DNA of 64,000 nucleotides, from the NCBI RefSeq assembly GCF_035582795.1, contig NC_134370.1, positions 27,515,501 through 27,579,500 of the forward strand. The letters run 5' to 3'. The position numbers and the translations under genes were made by a program. The DNA is from Mycteria americana. Its lineage: Eukaryota; Chordata; Aves; Ciconiiformes; Ciconiidae. Each line of letters opens with the position of its first letter. The stretch's first letter is position 1. Positions 27,801 to 40,857 of this stretch are shown here, one piece after another. Below the pieces are notes generated by a model, which had not been told where the DNA came from, ran no database searches, and was given only the letters and a program-made list of their open reading frames with translations.

Positions 27801-28765
27801 ATTGTGTTTTCTTCCAGTCCAGCACACATCACACATAGGTTTCAGCCAAACAATGTTGTATAGAACAGGACTGTCACCAGTCTTGCCAGATGAAGATTTC
27901 CTTCATGTGTTTACTGATTTTCATATTAATACCAGTACTCTTGATATCCTACCCAAGCCTAAAAACCCGAGGCAGAAAGTATCTCTGACCTCAGTATCTG
28001 AAACTGCTTCTCAGCGTTATCAAGGAACGTTCTGCTCAGTCAAAACACTGCTCTGCCATTTGCAGCAATGCAGCTCACAAAATACTCCTGACTACTGCAA
28101 AGATGCCAGAAAAACAAGAAAGATTCATGAACCAGAGTAACAGATGAATATATTTGAATTATGAGCTAGTGTAGTGTACCTTAAAGTGCTGGCCTACACA
28201 TTTTTAAGGCCAGCAATTTAGAAAAACAACTCACTAAATATCTCAAAGTTCATGTCTGCAGTCTATACCTAAGTCAGCCTCATGTTACTCAACGGGTTTC
28301 GGGGGTTTTTTAACCCATTAAGGCAGACTAATCAGCCCCTTAACCTAAAGAAGTAGTCAATGTATCTTACAGAAAGTGTCCTTTCCTAATATGCCCTAAT
28401 GGCAACTAGAAGCCTTGGAAACTTAGATTTCTCCAGCAAAAAAAGCAAAGGCTGCCTGCGCCCTGGCAGAGCATCAAAGGAAAGCTGTTGCAGCATATCT
28501 AAATAAAGAGGAAACAAACAGGCAGCCTGAGCATCCCAAGGACCACTGCCACAGAAAGCAGGAAAGAGGCTGAACAAGAAAGTAACATTTTTAATACTCC
28601 TTTCTGTTAAAAGGGAAAAAAAAAAATACCAACCCTTTAAGGTAAAAACAATATAACTGAAAGTGAATTCCCTCTTGAGAATACCTCTTTTGTGATTTTG
28701 AAGGGGTTTAGTATTGTTTTTTGTGATTCTATTATTTCTAAAATTCAGGTTATACCTACATAGCT

Positions 28766-30440
28766 CAGAATCACAAAATCATAGAATCGTATAGGTTGGA
28801 AAAGACCTTTAAGATCATCGAGTCCAACCGTAAACCTAACACTACCAAGACCACCACTACACCATGTCCACAAGCACCTCATCCCAACGTCTTTTAAATA
28901 CCTCCAGGGATGGCGACTCAACCACTTCCCTGGGCAGCCTGTGCCGATGCTTGATAACCCTTTCAGTGAAGTAAAATTTCCTAATATCCAGTCTAAACCT
29001 CCCCTGGCGCAACTTGAGGCCATTTCCTCTCGTCCTATCACTTGTTACCTGGGAGAAGAGACCGACCCCCAGCTCTCTACAACCTCCTTTCAGGTAGTTG
29101 TAGAGAGCAATAAGGTCTCCCCTCAGCCTCCTTTTCTCCAGCCTAAACAACCCCAGTTCCCTCAGCCCCTCCTCATCAGACTTGTGCTCTAGACCCTTCA
29201 CCAGCTTCGTTGCCCTTCTCTGGACACGCTCCAGCACCTCAATGTCCCTCTTGTAGTGAGGGGCCCAAAACTGAACACAGTATTTGAGGTGCGGCCTTAC
29301 CAGTGCTGAGTACAGGGGGACAGTCCCTTCCCTAGTCCTGCTGGCCACGCTATTTTTGATACAAGCCAGGATGCCATTGGCTTTCTTGGCCACCTGGGCA
29401 CACTGCTGGCTCATATTCAGGTGGCTGTCAACCAACACCCCCAGGTCCTTCTCTGCTGGGCAGCTTTCCAGCCACCCTTCCCCAAGCCTGTAGCGTTGCA
29501 TGGGGTTGTTGTAGCCCAAGTGCAGGACCTTGCACTTGGCCTTGTTGAACCTCATACAATTGGCCCCAGCCCATCGATCCAGCCTGTCCAGGTCCCTCTG
29601 TAGAGCCTTCCTACCCTCAAGCTGATCAACACCCCCACACAACTTGGTGTCATCCGCAAACTTACTGAGGGTGCACTCGATCCCTTCGTCCAGATCATTG
29701 ATAAAGATATTAAACAGAACTGGCCCCAACACAGAGCCCTGGGGAACACCGCTTGTGACCGGCCGCCAACTGGAGTAAACTCCATTCACCACCACTCTTT
29801 GGGCCCGGCCATCCAGCCAGTTCTTTACCCAGAGAAGAGTACACCTGTCCAAACCATGAGCAGCCAGTTTCTCCAGGAGAATGCTGTGGGAAACCGTGTC
29901 AAAGGCTTTACTAAAGTCTAGATAGACAACATCCACAGCCTTTCCCTCATCCATTAGGCAGGTCGCCTTGTCATAGAAGGAGATCAGGTTGGTCAAGCAG
30001 GACGTGCCTTTCCTGAACCCATGCTGGCTGGGCTTGATCCCTTGGTTATCCTCTACATGCCATGTGATAGCACTCAGGATGATCTGCTCCATCAGCTTCC
30101 CCAGCACCGAGGTCAGGCTGACAGGCCTGTAGTTCTCCGGGTCCTCCTTCCGCCCGTCTTGTAGATGGGTATCACATTAGCTAATCTCCAGTCAACTGGG
30201 ACCTCCCCAGTTAGCCAGGACTGCTGGTAAATGATGGAAAGGGGCTTGGTGAGCACATCTGCCAGTTCCTTCAGTACTCTCGGGTGGATCTCATCAGGCC
30301 CCATAGACTTGTGTGTGTCTAAGTGGTGCAGCAGGTAGCTAACCATTTCCCCCTGGATTACGGGGGCTCCATTTTGGTCCCCGTCCCTATCTTCCAACTC
30401 GGGGGACTGGGTACCCAGAGAACAATTTGCCCTACTATTA
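28766..30440 (-). mobile_element. CR1 non-LTR retrotransposon, 5'-truncated
   Basis: The 3' end is at the left. On the minus strand the sequence runs through a CR1-type tail with ATCATCGAGTCCAACC-like context and finishes in degenerate 8-bp terminal repeats related to ATTCTATG (about 28770-28790). Upstream is a readable reverse-transcriptase frame. The right-hand boundary (about 30430-30480) is where similarity to the CR1 protein fades; it is approximate. The copy is about 1.7 kb, against about 4.5 kb for a full-length CR1, so ORF1, the endonuclease and the start of the polymerase are missing, as is usual for CR1 insertions. It lies in the same orientation as DLG5. Confidence 0.93.
28857..30440 (-). 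pseudogene. CR1 reverse transcriptase (ORF2) remnant with one frameshift
   Basis: About 416 codons read without a stop from roughly 30107 down to the stop at 28857. Visible polymerase motifs are the finger motif GFRKGTSC, motif A with [13 protein letters not shown], motif B-like [17 protein letters not shown], and motif C with FADDTK, which contains the catalytic aspartates. A second frame, 30113 to about 30430, supplies the preceding part (SMGPDEIHPRVLKELADVL, then [11 protein letters not shown]). It is separated from the main frame by a one-base frameshift near 30145-30160. The 5' truncation and frameshift make this copy non-functional on its own, but the long clean frame suggests a fairly recent insertion. 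There is no host role to infer. Confidence 0.9.
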
Positions 30441-33400
30441 AAGACCTCATTAAAGCTCATTCCAAGTCTAGCCCAACTCAAGAACTACATAATGGAGCAG
30501 CTGACAACAACAAGCCAGTTGATCAATTACAAGGGAAAGTCTACTGTTGTTTAAGGCTTGTTGGGGTTTTTTTGGTTGGGGGTTTTTTTGTTTAAGACTT
30601 AAGCTTTTTATATGATTTTTAACCACGCCTACTTAAGCCAAATGGCCTTTAACAAACTGAAAGAGCAAATCTGTTAAAAATACAACACACCCCATCTTCA
30701 ATTAAAGGTTAAGCAAGCTCTCAAATAACATCACTCTTTCTCATAAAAGCATTCAGAAGGGAAAAAACAGATTGGACATTCATTATTATTTTAAAGACTA
30801 AGAAGTGAAGTTAATACCTGAATATTTTCATTGTGTTGATGCATATAGCCTCAGAGCAAACCTTTAGATAATCTGATTTCACCACCATTAAACACACACT
30901 CACTTGCACACCACCTGAAAAACAGAACATCATCATGATCTAAATGCAAAGTAGACCTTCTTAAAAATCACCGCAAATGTTCACAAGATCACGTATTAAT
31001 TGTTCAAGAGAACTTCAAAACTGCATAACAAGAAGCTTTCCTGAAAGAAAGAAGTCACTAAAACCACATCTGTCAATCTCCTGTCAACTTCTAGTCGAAG
31101 TGCTCCCAATAACTCAATCAACCCCTTTCTGCAAGAAGATCATAAGCAAGGAAGACGACCTGAAATTATTTAAGTGCTCCAAAAGAGCAAGATCACATGG
31201 TTACCCCAGTCTCAAAACTATCTCTTCCTAGAGTTATTTTTCCACAAAAGCATGCAACAGGAGAAAGCAAGCCACAAGAAAAACAAATACAAACAAGAAA
31301 CAGAAACAATAAAGGAGATAAATTGTATGCTTATTAAAATAACACATGAACATCTATGTAGCAATTTAGCAGCTGTATTTGGTAATTTTGATATGGCTAT
31401 TTACCACACCAGCTTTATTTCCCCAATCCAAAAGTTCTGATGTTTTTAAAGAAAACCATACATACACACACCTGCCGCCCTGTCTGTCTCAGGAAGAAAG
31501 AATATACTTGAAAAGCAAGGACTGTGGTGCACCAACATCAACAGGACATAGGTCACCTGCACCAAGTGGGCCCAGAATTCCAACTACATTTTACATCAAT
31601 CCTCAGGGAAAAGACATCAACCTATACTACAGCTACGTTTTCCTACACAAACTCCATTTTGAGCACTACTGAGAAGCAAACAGCCATCAGCCTCACATAC
31701 TGAGACCCAAGCATACAAGCGGTACTTTACTGAAGACATTGTCTAATCCAAAGAGCTTAGTATGCAAGGCCTGGATCCTGCCAACACTTGCACATGCCTA
31801 ACCTGATGCATATAAACAGGGATTACTCATACGCTGGAAGGTAAGTACACGAATAATAAGCAGGTTCATGAATCAGCAATTATGTTCAGGTAGAATAAAA
31901 AGCCAAGGTGAAAGGAGAGGGGGCACAAGAGGCAAGAAAGTTGTAACAAGATATATTAATAAGAGTGAATGCTCCCTACTGGATTTTTAGAAAAGCTAAC
32001 TTAGAAGTAAGTTTAAAGAATGCTGCTTTTGAGGGTTTGGGAGTGGGGAAGAGGAGAATTTCTTGGTTTATCATCTGAATACACAATAAATTGTCAATTA
32101 TGTAAAAAGTCTGCCAAAAAACAACCCTTAGACTGCCCCTCTTTACCCAATCCCCCCAGCTCTCCAGCTGAAACACTTAACTGGTTTTACATTCTTGCTT
32201 GCTTGCTTTCTCCAGCTGCAGGCCAGTTGCATGCCTGGAAAGCTTCTGAACCAGGGCAATATAGCCTATTTAAAATTAAATTCCTTTAGCAGCCAACTCA
32301 CAAAAAATTAAGATTTTTCTGAAATGCAAACAGCAGCTCTCCAGAACAAACTAATCAATGCTGTGAACAAGCAAACTGCTGAGCAACTCAACCCAGGAAC
32401 TGTGAAATTGGAGGCTTTAGAAGATGTGAGGAAGGAGGAGATGGGGGCTATATATATAAAATGGCCTCCTCTTAACTTCCTCTGATACCAGTTTGGGTAA
32501 GAAGGGCCTTCCGGTTCTAATAACGTATTTTGTATTGCCCAGTAATCATACATTGTCAAGAAAAATATCCATAAGTGTTCACCCTAAGTGGCCAAGTGCT
32601 TCCATCAGCTTCTTCAAGATCCATCAATTCCAGATACCCTATCTGCTATGACCAGCTTCTCAAGCCTGCAAAGGGTGCCCTGTGGAGATCAGACTCCTCT
32701 GGCACAACAGCTTACAACAGGAGTTCCCAAATGTAACTTTACTTCTTAGCTACAACAGCAAGGGATGCTGGTTTTACCACCTGTCACCATCAACACACCT
32801 GCCAGTGCACCCTACACCGCAACCTATAGCAAGCATACAAATATACCAATTATACAGCAAACATTGTACACTAGGTATTTTGAACTGGTTTCTAAGCTAT
32901 AGTACTATGGGCCTCCTTCAACGTTTTAGTAATTCTATCTTGCATTGACAAGAATTAATACACCAGAGTAACACTGAGAACTCCAAAATACGGCCCTTTT
33001 GGGAGAGCCGGGCTCCAACATTCAAGATGCACTAACAATGCTCGTCTCTTCAGGGGACAGCACCCTTCTTTTACACTCACATTAGAAAAGTATTGGTTAG
33101 CCTCAAGCCGGAGCTCAGTCGGTGCGACGTTTCCAGCTCCTACCTCATAATGATTCAGTTCTAAATTATCACCGTTCACAAAAAAGCAGTCAATGACTTG
33201 CATCTTGAAGGTCACAAATAATGCTTCAGCATTGACTACTCAATATAATTTGGAAACCCACAGAAGCCTAGATGCCTCAACTTCATTACTACAGCTCTTT
33301 TTATACAATGTTATATGCACTAACAAGTTTTTCCATCTTGATCAATACTATGAACACTTTACATAAGGAAATGTTTTTGCTTTATTATATGTACAAAATT

Positions 33401-36400
33401 TTAAAATTGTTTACATAAAAAAAAAACCTCACACCAGGAACTAATTGCTTTACATTGTAACACCCAAAACATGCTGGGGACTGAACAGCTCTGAAAGATG
33501 AAACCCCTGTCCTTGAGATTTTACATCATAAGAGATTTAGAAAATAATTGAAAAGTAGAAGGAATTTATCAAGACTTACGGGTACCTTTCTAATGACCAG
33601 GGTTTTGAATAGGGAATTGTAATGCTATAAAATAATAATTGAAATAACAATTAGGACTAAAGGGAGAAAGATAAAGAGAGTTAACAGGAGCAAGGGAAGC
33701 TAAGAAGCAAATTGAAAGAAACAAAGGAAAAAAAAAAACAGTGGTAAAAGCAAGCAGCAAAGGAAAAAAAAAAAAAAAGAATATGTAGCTCAAATTGCAG
33801 GCTGCTAACAGAACTGGAAAGCCCAAAGTCACTACCCATGTGGTGGCTGTGGTCTTCACTATCTAGACCAGAGGTCCAAAAAACTCATAGCAACCAACAT
33901 TGGTTAAAGCTACGAGACAACAATGAGACTGAGAATGGTAGTTAAATCAAGCTGAAGATCTGAAACCTCTAACAGAGGCAATCTTTAGCTTTAACAAACA
34001 GATAAGGAGCAAGTTACAGAAAGTAGTTGGCTTTTCTTACTGATCATGTCTGAAAGCGAAATTTATGCTTCTATTTCAAGATATTCATAGAAGTAACAAG
34101 CTGAAAGAACCCTTCAAAAATGTATCAGTCTCTCCTCTTCGCTGTAATTTTTTAAGACACCAAGTCCTGCGTGTGTCCAAAGCAATTTGATAGCTGTATG
34201 CACTGATACCACAAAAATTATTATTATTCATTTTACACTGATGAAAACGATGTCCCCATGCATTTACTGTGGCCAGCTTTCTTTCCATCCCTTCCCTTAG
34301 CACAGCAAAAATGTAATTGAGAACTACCACCCTTGGGATTTGTGAACTACTAAAACATGCATTTCCTTCTTTGGGATTGAGAGCCTGCTTCCATTCACTT
34401 ACTATTAGACATTTCATTGGGAATACACCTCTGGACACTTGCCGGAAACTTCCTGCATTTTTTTAGCCTGGCAACTCCAAGAGATACCACAAATCTGAGA
34501 TCATCAGAAGACACAGGTACTGCAAAACTAGCACTGGGTATTTTATCAAGTTTAATTACTGCTCAGCGCTGCTGAAGACCTGTACTTTTCCTAATGTGAC
34601 TTCTAAACGCTGCCTGCTTTTTCATCTGCACAATTCAAGAAATCCTACAACAAGGCTTGCGAAGCTACCCTGGGAACTAATAACAGGTCTGGAAAAACCC
34701 AGACATGCTGCTCTACTTCTCCCACTCTTCAATTTTCAGCGACAGAAGGGAGTGTAAATTGTACTTAATTGCAAAATTGTCAGTTCAGTCCTTGAGTCAG
34801 TAAATTACGCTTTTACAATTTCTCCTCTTTCTCCCCTCTCTCCTTTTCCAGGGAATGCACACTTCCAGCATTATTTCTCATCTCCAAGCACTTCTACTGT
34901 CTTCTTCCCCTACCTCACCCCACAGCCTCCGGAGCCCCCCTTTCTTCTCACTTGCTCCTACAGGACACCACACCCCGCCTCCACATCTCACACCCTTCCT
35001 CCATACAGTCTCTCGGCTCCTCACTAGCTCAAGTTCTCACTCCTGCTCATGAGCTCCACTCACCAGTCACCAGTCAATGTTTTGTGGGGACTGGTCAACA
35101 CTTTGGGGGGGGGACAGGGAAGAGGGAGCACAAGGCGGAGGCCCCAGCACCGGCCCCGAGCAGTCACACTCCCAGCTCCTCAGGGACAACCCTGAGAATT
35201 ACTGCGTTTCTTGTGGGTCTCCTGGGTGCTGCCAGCAAGAGAAGTGGGTCCCAGCTCTCAATCTCCTAAATTCATACATACAGAGCTTGCCTTTTGTGTT
35301 TGTTGTTAAATATGCTGAAAGACTTTGCAATATTTGAAGGTAAACTTTGTGACTTCAAATCTGACTGTCTGAAACAACTCGCTCTTTTTTTTATGAAGCA
35401 GAGGGAGGAAGTTGATATAATCCCTCTAAAAAGCTATAAAAGTTTGCATTCTAACTTTTTCCTACTCCTGTAAATGCCTACATTTACTTTTTGGACAGGA
35501 AATTAACATTTGATCTCTGACCAAACACAGTTAGAAAAATAAGTCTTATTAAATAACAGAAGGAAAACTTTCAAAGTCAATCTACAACCATCTTCCTTCT
35601 TTCCTTCTTGACTCCTTGAAGACTTTTTTTAAAAATTAAATCAATTTGTATTTTTACATTTTTAAGTTTTAAAACTTAAATTCCGATCCTGAAACTGTTA
35701 AATAAAACACCTCTGAAGCCTAACACACTCTGCGTTTAAAATCCAAAATGGTGCTAAATCCTTTTAGTAAAAAAAGGCATTATGTTATGCTTAAGCTTAC
35801 AGACGCACGCTCACTGATTGCAGCTGTATGGGTACAGAAAAGCAGGAGACTAACTGCTAATATAAAAGGAAACTGAGAACCTAAGTGTTTAATAGTTGTG
35901 AAACCAGCAGCGAAGCTCCTTAAGTTCAACAGTCTACTCAGCTTGAGCATAAAGCGCTAGGAGCACCTTTGTAGCCCCACATGTTCATCTCAAAACCAAA
36001 TTCCAAGCTTGACAACCAAACCCACCTTTTTCCCCACTTTTTTTAATACCACAAAAATGTCAGTACAAAGCTCTACATTATCTGAAGCAGTCTAAAGACT
36101 ACATAGTTTCATTAGATTTCTGTTCTAGCCCTTTAATTACATTTAAAAGAAAATGCATCTTTAACAGTACTTGTCACGATGAAGTATCTTCCACTGTATT
36201 CTTGTCTTGGACACATTTTATGTCACAAAATTCACATTATATCAACTATAAGAATGAAATAGTATCTGCTTAGCAAGATATCTAAGGGAGAACTGAATGC
36301 TCAGAAGCCATTTATTTCCACATTAGAAGGGGTACGTTGTTCTATCAGGATACAGGATTTCTCACATGCATGATGGAGGCAATTTGCCAAATCAAGTATT

Positions 36401-39400
36401 TAATAATAATCTATCAGTTCACTCCAAAATAAATAAATAAAAGCACTTGGCACACTACTTAAAGAATTAGTCCCTGTGCAAAGTACTGGGAGATTTTAAA
36501 TCAGCCAAACAGTCACTTTCACATGGACAGAGCCAATTTCTCACAGAAACATTTACACAAAAGCGTAATGTAGTAATCGAAGGTCTTACTCAAGGAAGAA
36601 CTAAAGTCTCTGAACATGACTAAGTGAAACAGAGCAAATCGCACTTTGTTTAGCTTCTGCTTTGACAGAAGGTAGTTTCCTGTAAGATTTTGCACTCTGT
36701 TTACTAACACTGTTAGGCACAGTACTCTCAAATTAGAAACAAAATAAGCTTAAAAAAAATATATACATTTTATTGGAGAAACTGTCATCCACAAACCACT
36801 ATACCATGTTAGGTTTAAAATGAGCAGTTAGAAACTGCTATAGAAGACAAATACATTTAAATGGGGACTGAACTGAGGGAAACTCTACAAAGAAAAGCAA
36901 GCTCCTTGTAACGTAAAGACAGAGTTATCCATAGTGGAAGTCTTTTGGCAGTTACTAGGACGCCAGTTCTTTCCCTTTAGCAGTCAGACCAGCTGTTTAC
37001 TTCCCTCCATGTTGTGTAGATAAATACTTATAAAAGTGTCAGCTCTACATTGTCCAGCCAGCCACAAGAACTGTTGATATAAATAACAGCCTGAGATTCA
37101 TTCCGAGTTTACATATCACCTTTTAAAGTCCAACAGGAGGTGATATTTAAAATGAGAAGGAAAAAAACAACAGTAAAACACAAAGTAATGGTACACATCG
37201 CACACATTAAAATGGAAGGAGAATCACTCGTGCTAGCGTAGCGAGCAGACTGTATGCTGAATTCTGCAACTTTGAACAAAATTATGTTGCTGATTACCCT
37301 CCCATTTCCCTCACAACAGCAGCACACTGGAAAAAGAAATTAGCAATCACTACTACAAGACATTACTGGTTATAGATAATTTTCATCTCCAACAAGCATT
37401 CAGGGGATGTACTTTATATTAGCTTCCTTTTCCAAACAATACTAAAATTAAGTGTACCACTGTAAACTGTCATTTCTTCATATACTAATGGTAATTTTAA
37501 AAGTTAATTCAGCTGGATAGGTTCAATTAAAGTGATGTTTAAGATACATATTTTTTTCCTTTAAGAATAGAGGCATTTTACGTAATCTATGCTGAGGACT
37601 CTTTCACTTCAGTATTTTAAAACCAGAATCCAACAGTCCTCCTTGCTACCACGTTTACAGTTTCCTACTACACCCAAAGAACAAAAAGCAGTTTGACTCA
37701 TCAGCCTTCAACATCCCCAGTGAAAAGGTGTAAAACTCCTAAAAGGCACAAGAAGAGCAGATGGGTGGTCAGACTTCCTACAGGGAGATATTAGAGTAAA
37801 ACCCAATTACATCTGAATACAGGTTCAAACAAGAACCTTTCTACTGCAGTTACACTCAAACACTAACACTTTGCATAACACATCCAGGACAAACTCACAC
37901 GTAGACCAGGATTTTTCGGAGGCGTTCAGTGGGCACACAAGCAGCCTCATGACTAGTTACCATGAGACCTCCTCAGGCAAGTAAAGTTGGAATACATACA
38001 ACAGTGTTTGAAGGCTCAGGTCCTTTACCTTCCTATATGCATGATGGTTTATTCTTAAGCTCACTGTTATTAATCTCCGGTGTACTAATTTGTAAACACA
38101 TTTATCACAAGGGAAACAAAACCATGACTCTCAAAGTTAGCTCTTTATTACTACTGATAAATGAAAGCAATAAAATTTTAAAAGCCACCACATCACGGGA
38201 ACATCCTTTCCCACACAGATGTTAATTTATCTCAGATTAGCCTCATGAACACATTCAGTCAAGGAGGATATAGTTCATTTTACCAAGCACACTATTTTTC
38301 CCTCGAGAGCTCTGCGTTGCGAGACATTTTGCAATTCCAACTTGTATTTTAAAAATAAAGAGCATTACTATATCCAACGCCTACTTCATTTTTTCCTGCC
38401 ATTCATGTTTTACACCTTTGTTTATAAGGCTGGGGAATGTTAGTAGCCCAGTACCATTAATGCATCTTCTCAACAAGACAAGACCGAGCATTAATCTAAT
38501 CATACAAAAACATCATGGGTCCCATTCTGAAAGGCAGCGAGTGCCCTCATCTCCTATTGATGTCAGACCACATAATGTTAGAAGTGCTGAGGTCTATTGT
38601 TCGGTCCATTTTTCCCCATCCTGTGAGGTCCTGCCATACAGTCATTAGAAAAGGCCATACACGATAATGTTTTGTTTTATATCAGTGTATAAGACTCTCA
38701 CGCATTTTTTTGTGTTTACCAAACTCCTAGCATCAACAGGATAATTCAAATAAGGGCAGAGTACACAGTGCAACTGCACATGCAAGCACTATTTTCCAGA
38801 CGGAAGCAGCTCTTAAAAGGTTTTATTTTCTTAAAGAAATGGTATCGTTTATAAGAGCCAGAAAGCTCTCCAAATGCAGTTCCTTATGTAAACAGGTAGT
38901 CACCCTGCGATTCCCAAATCTGGAAACAAAACCAAAAAGAGACCCCACATTTCTGAATCAGTCAACTTGGACACACACTGGAAGAGAATACTTACACATC
39001 ACTTGGACAACTGCACATTCTTTATCTGTAATCTATAATACAGAATTACCATTTACTTCAGTTGAAATATTTCTCATCTAGAAACACAGCTGCACTCGCA
39101 AGGCCTCGTGCATTATCACCCAATCTTTTTTATTAATTATTATTATTATTTTAAAGCCTGGTATTGTCCACATATAAGTAGACTGTGGCTTGTTTTGGAG
39201 GGAGGAGAATAGGGGAAGACCTGTGGGTCAAAGCCCAACTTAGTTGAGAAGGAGGTTTACACTCAAATTCTTCTCGTCTGGATTTTCTGTTAAATCAATT
39301 GTTTGCCTGTTCTAACCACCAAGAAGAGTTACAGTAATATAGCCTCAAACAAACATATGTTTGTCCGGAGAAAAATAGTTACAGTATTTATTCAAACGCA

Positions 39401-39440
39401 CATCTGCTGGAGTCCTGCCAGCCAGCCTGTTCCAGCAGAC
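30441..39440. other. Intronic stretch with no recognised gene
   Basis: This is AT-rich intron sequence between the CR1 element and the CpG island. It contains a T/G-rich stretch at 30560-30592, A-rich tracts at 33730-33780, a C-rich patch at about 34855-35210, a 20-bp perfect palindrome at 35661-35680 and an ATT-repeat patch at about 39128-39153. No open frame has recognisable family content. Confidence 0.7.
35661..35680. repeat. 20-bp perfect palindrome
   Basis: TTTAAGTTTTAAAACTTAAA is its own reverse complement with no spacer. It sits in an AT-rich neighbourhood where such palindromes arise by chance, and no known binding site is implied. Confidence 0.9.
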
Positions 39441-39579
39441 TGGCTGCAGGGGGGAGTTTCACAGTTTTGCCCAGCCAAGAAGCGACAGTTTTAACAGCAC
39501 CGGCGGTCCCAGAGGAGCTCAAGGGAGGAAAACCCCTTCGGGTCCGGTCTTCCCCAGCCCCCAACTGGCACCCGGCTTC

Positions 39580-39601
39580 GGGGGGGAGGGGGGGGGGGCG
39601 G
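39580..39601 (+). repeat. Long G tract
   Basis: Within 22 bases there is a run of 7 G, one A, a run of 11 G, one C and then GG. It lies about 345 bases into DLG5 intron 1, and the intron RNA would carry the C-rich complement. Such tracts are prone to sequencing error, so the exact length is unreliable. Confidence 0.8.
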
Positions 39602-39946
39602 CAAGAACCAGGCTGGGGTGGCCTCTCCTCTAAGGGCACCGCACAGCATCCGCGGCACCTCTCGGGGACCAGCACCAGCGCGCCCGCCAGAAGAGAAAGG
39701 AAAAGGGGTCGGGAGCACAAAACAAGAACCGAGAGCCCAAGGGCAAACACGGGCGAGTTCCACCCCCGCGGAAGAGGAGGACCCGCGCCCGCCCCGCTCC
39801 CTTCCCACCTTCAGGAGGGGGCCCCGAGGGGCCCGCGCTGCCCAGCCGCTCCCCTGCCCCAGCGGGGGTGGGCGGGGGCAGCCGTTGCCCTCCTCCTCCT
39901 CCGCCCCCGCACCTTCCCCGGGCCCCGCGCCCCCGGCCCCGCTCAC

Positions 39947-40247
39947 CGGCGGTCTCGGCCGCCGCCGGCGCCCCCGCCACGCCGTTCAGGTAGAGGATGG
40001 AGAGCAGGTGGGGCTGCGTCTTCTCCAGGGCCACTCGCAGGTCCTGGAAGTGGTCCCGCTCCTTGGCCAGCAGCAGGGCGATAAGCAGCTCGGCCTTCCC
40101 GCCGCCCGCCGCCTCCAGGTCGCGCAGGTCGCGGGGGCCGAGGGCGCCGGCGGCCTCCAGCAGCTCCACCACCTTGTCCACCTCGGTCATGGCCTGCGCC
40201 AGGCTCTGGCGGCACTGGGCGAGCAGCTCCTTGTGCTTCGGCTCCAT
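39947..40247 (-). CDS. DLG5: DLG5 exon 1 (coding part), MAGUK scaffold protein N-terminus
   Basis: This exon encodes the first 100 residues, plus one base, of Disks large homolog 5. The ATG (40247-40245) sits in a strong Kozak context (GCCATGG). The peptide begins MEPKHKELLAQC and continues with a leucine-rich helical stretch, an AKERDHFQDLR segment and EKTQPHLLSILYLNGV near residues 74-90, which match the DLG5 N-terminus as I recall it. A consensus donor (G|GTGAGC) follows base 39947, giving phase 1; beyond it the frame becomes low-complexity Arg/Gly and loses family similarity. Family knowledge: DLG5 is about 1,900 residues, with an N-terminal CARD-like region, coiled coils, four PDZ domains, SH3 and guanylate-kinase-like domains. 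It acts at cell junctions and in polarity, cadherin trafficking and Hippo signalling. Only the N-terminal region is in this window. The exon lies inside a CpG island. Identity is near certain; the exact donor is inferred from consensus and family length. Confidence 0.95.
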
Positions 40248-40857
40248 GGCCGCGGCAGGCCGCCGCCGGCCAAACTTCGCCCGCCGGGGCCGCGCACCGC
40301 CGCCGCCCCCCGGCCCCGCCGCTCCGCCACCGCCGCCCCCGGGGAGGCGCGGGCCGAGGGGGGGCGCCGCCGGCCGCCCTCCTCCGGCAGCCGGCGCCCC
40401 CGCGGCGGCCCCCGGCGCAACTTCGTCCCGGGGAAGAGGCGCGGAGCTCGGGCAGGACCTGGGTCGAGGGCGGCTTCGCCTCTTCCTCCTCCTCCTCCGG
40501 GCCGGGAGCCGCCGCGCTCCCCCTCAGGCAGACGGGGGGCGAGCCGCCGTCAGGGGCTGCTGCTCCTCTTCCTCCTCCAGCTGGCGCCCCTCTCGCCTCC
40601 TTTCCGCCCCCCCGGGCGGCGAAACAACTTCTTCTCCTCCTCCTCCTCTCCCCTGCCCCCGGGAGGGGGACAGCCGGGAGCAGGAGCTGCGGGAAGGGCC
40701 GCCGCCGCCGCCTCCCGGGCACCCCCCACCCCCCCGCGGGGCAGCCCAGACAACTTCTCTCCTCTGCTCGCTTCAGGCCACACGGCCGCGGGGCGAAAGG
40801 GGTGGGGGGAGACGGCTTCAGCTCCAAGCGCCTCCTTTCATTCGCGGGCGCACGCAG

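Larger units (their letters stand above)
13735..28765. other. Intronic stretch with no recognised gene
   Basis: AT-rich intron sequence. It holds poly(A)/poly(T) runs (15862-15881, 22091-22106), an A/C-rich low-complexity tract at about 25718-25780, the CCCAA pentamer repeat at 24823-24843, and a GC-richer patch at about 20040-20320. Open frames reach 143 codons but none resembles a known protein. Confidence 0.7.
1..39946 (-). other. DLG5: DLG5 intron 1 (partial; 3' part lies outside the window)
   Basis: Everything left of the exon 1 donor (GT at 39946-39945 on the minus strand) appears to be intron 1. I looked on the minus strand for the serine-rich segment that follows in DLG5 and for the coiled-coil exons, and found neither. 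The sequence is AT-rich with scattered simple repeats and two recognisable transposons, and every open frame outside the CR1 element is short and family-less. The intron is therefore at least 39.9 kb. Long first introns often carry enhancers, but none can be identified here from sequence alone. A short alternative exon could easily be missed by eye. Confidence 0.8.

Noticed and set aside
27802..28140. 112-codon plus-strand frame next to the CR1 element
   Set aside because: No similarity to CR1 or another family; intronic background.
28941..29785. Short plus- and minus-strand frames inside the CR1 element
   Set aside because: They are shadows of the CR1 reverse-transcriptase frame.
39630..39946. 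C-terminal 105 codons of the open frame that starts at the DLG5 ATG
   Set aside because: They follow a consensus GTGAGC donor and lose all similarity to DLG5, so they are intron read-through.
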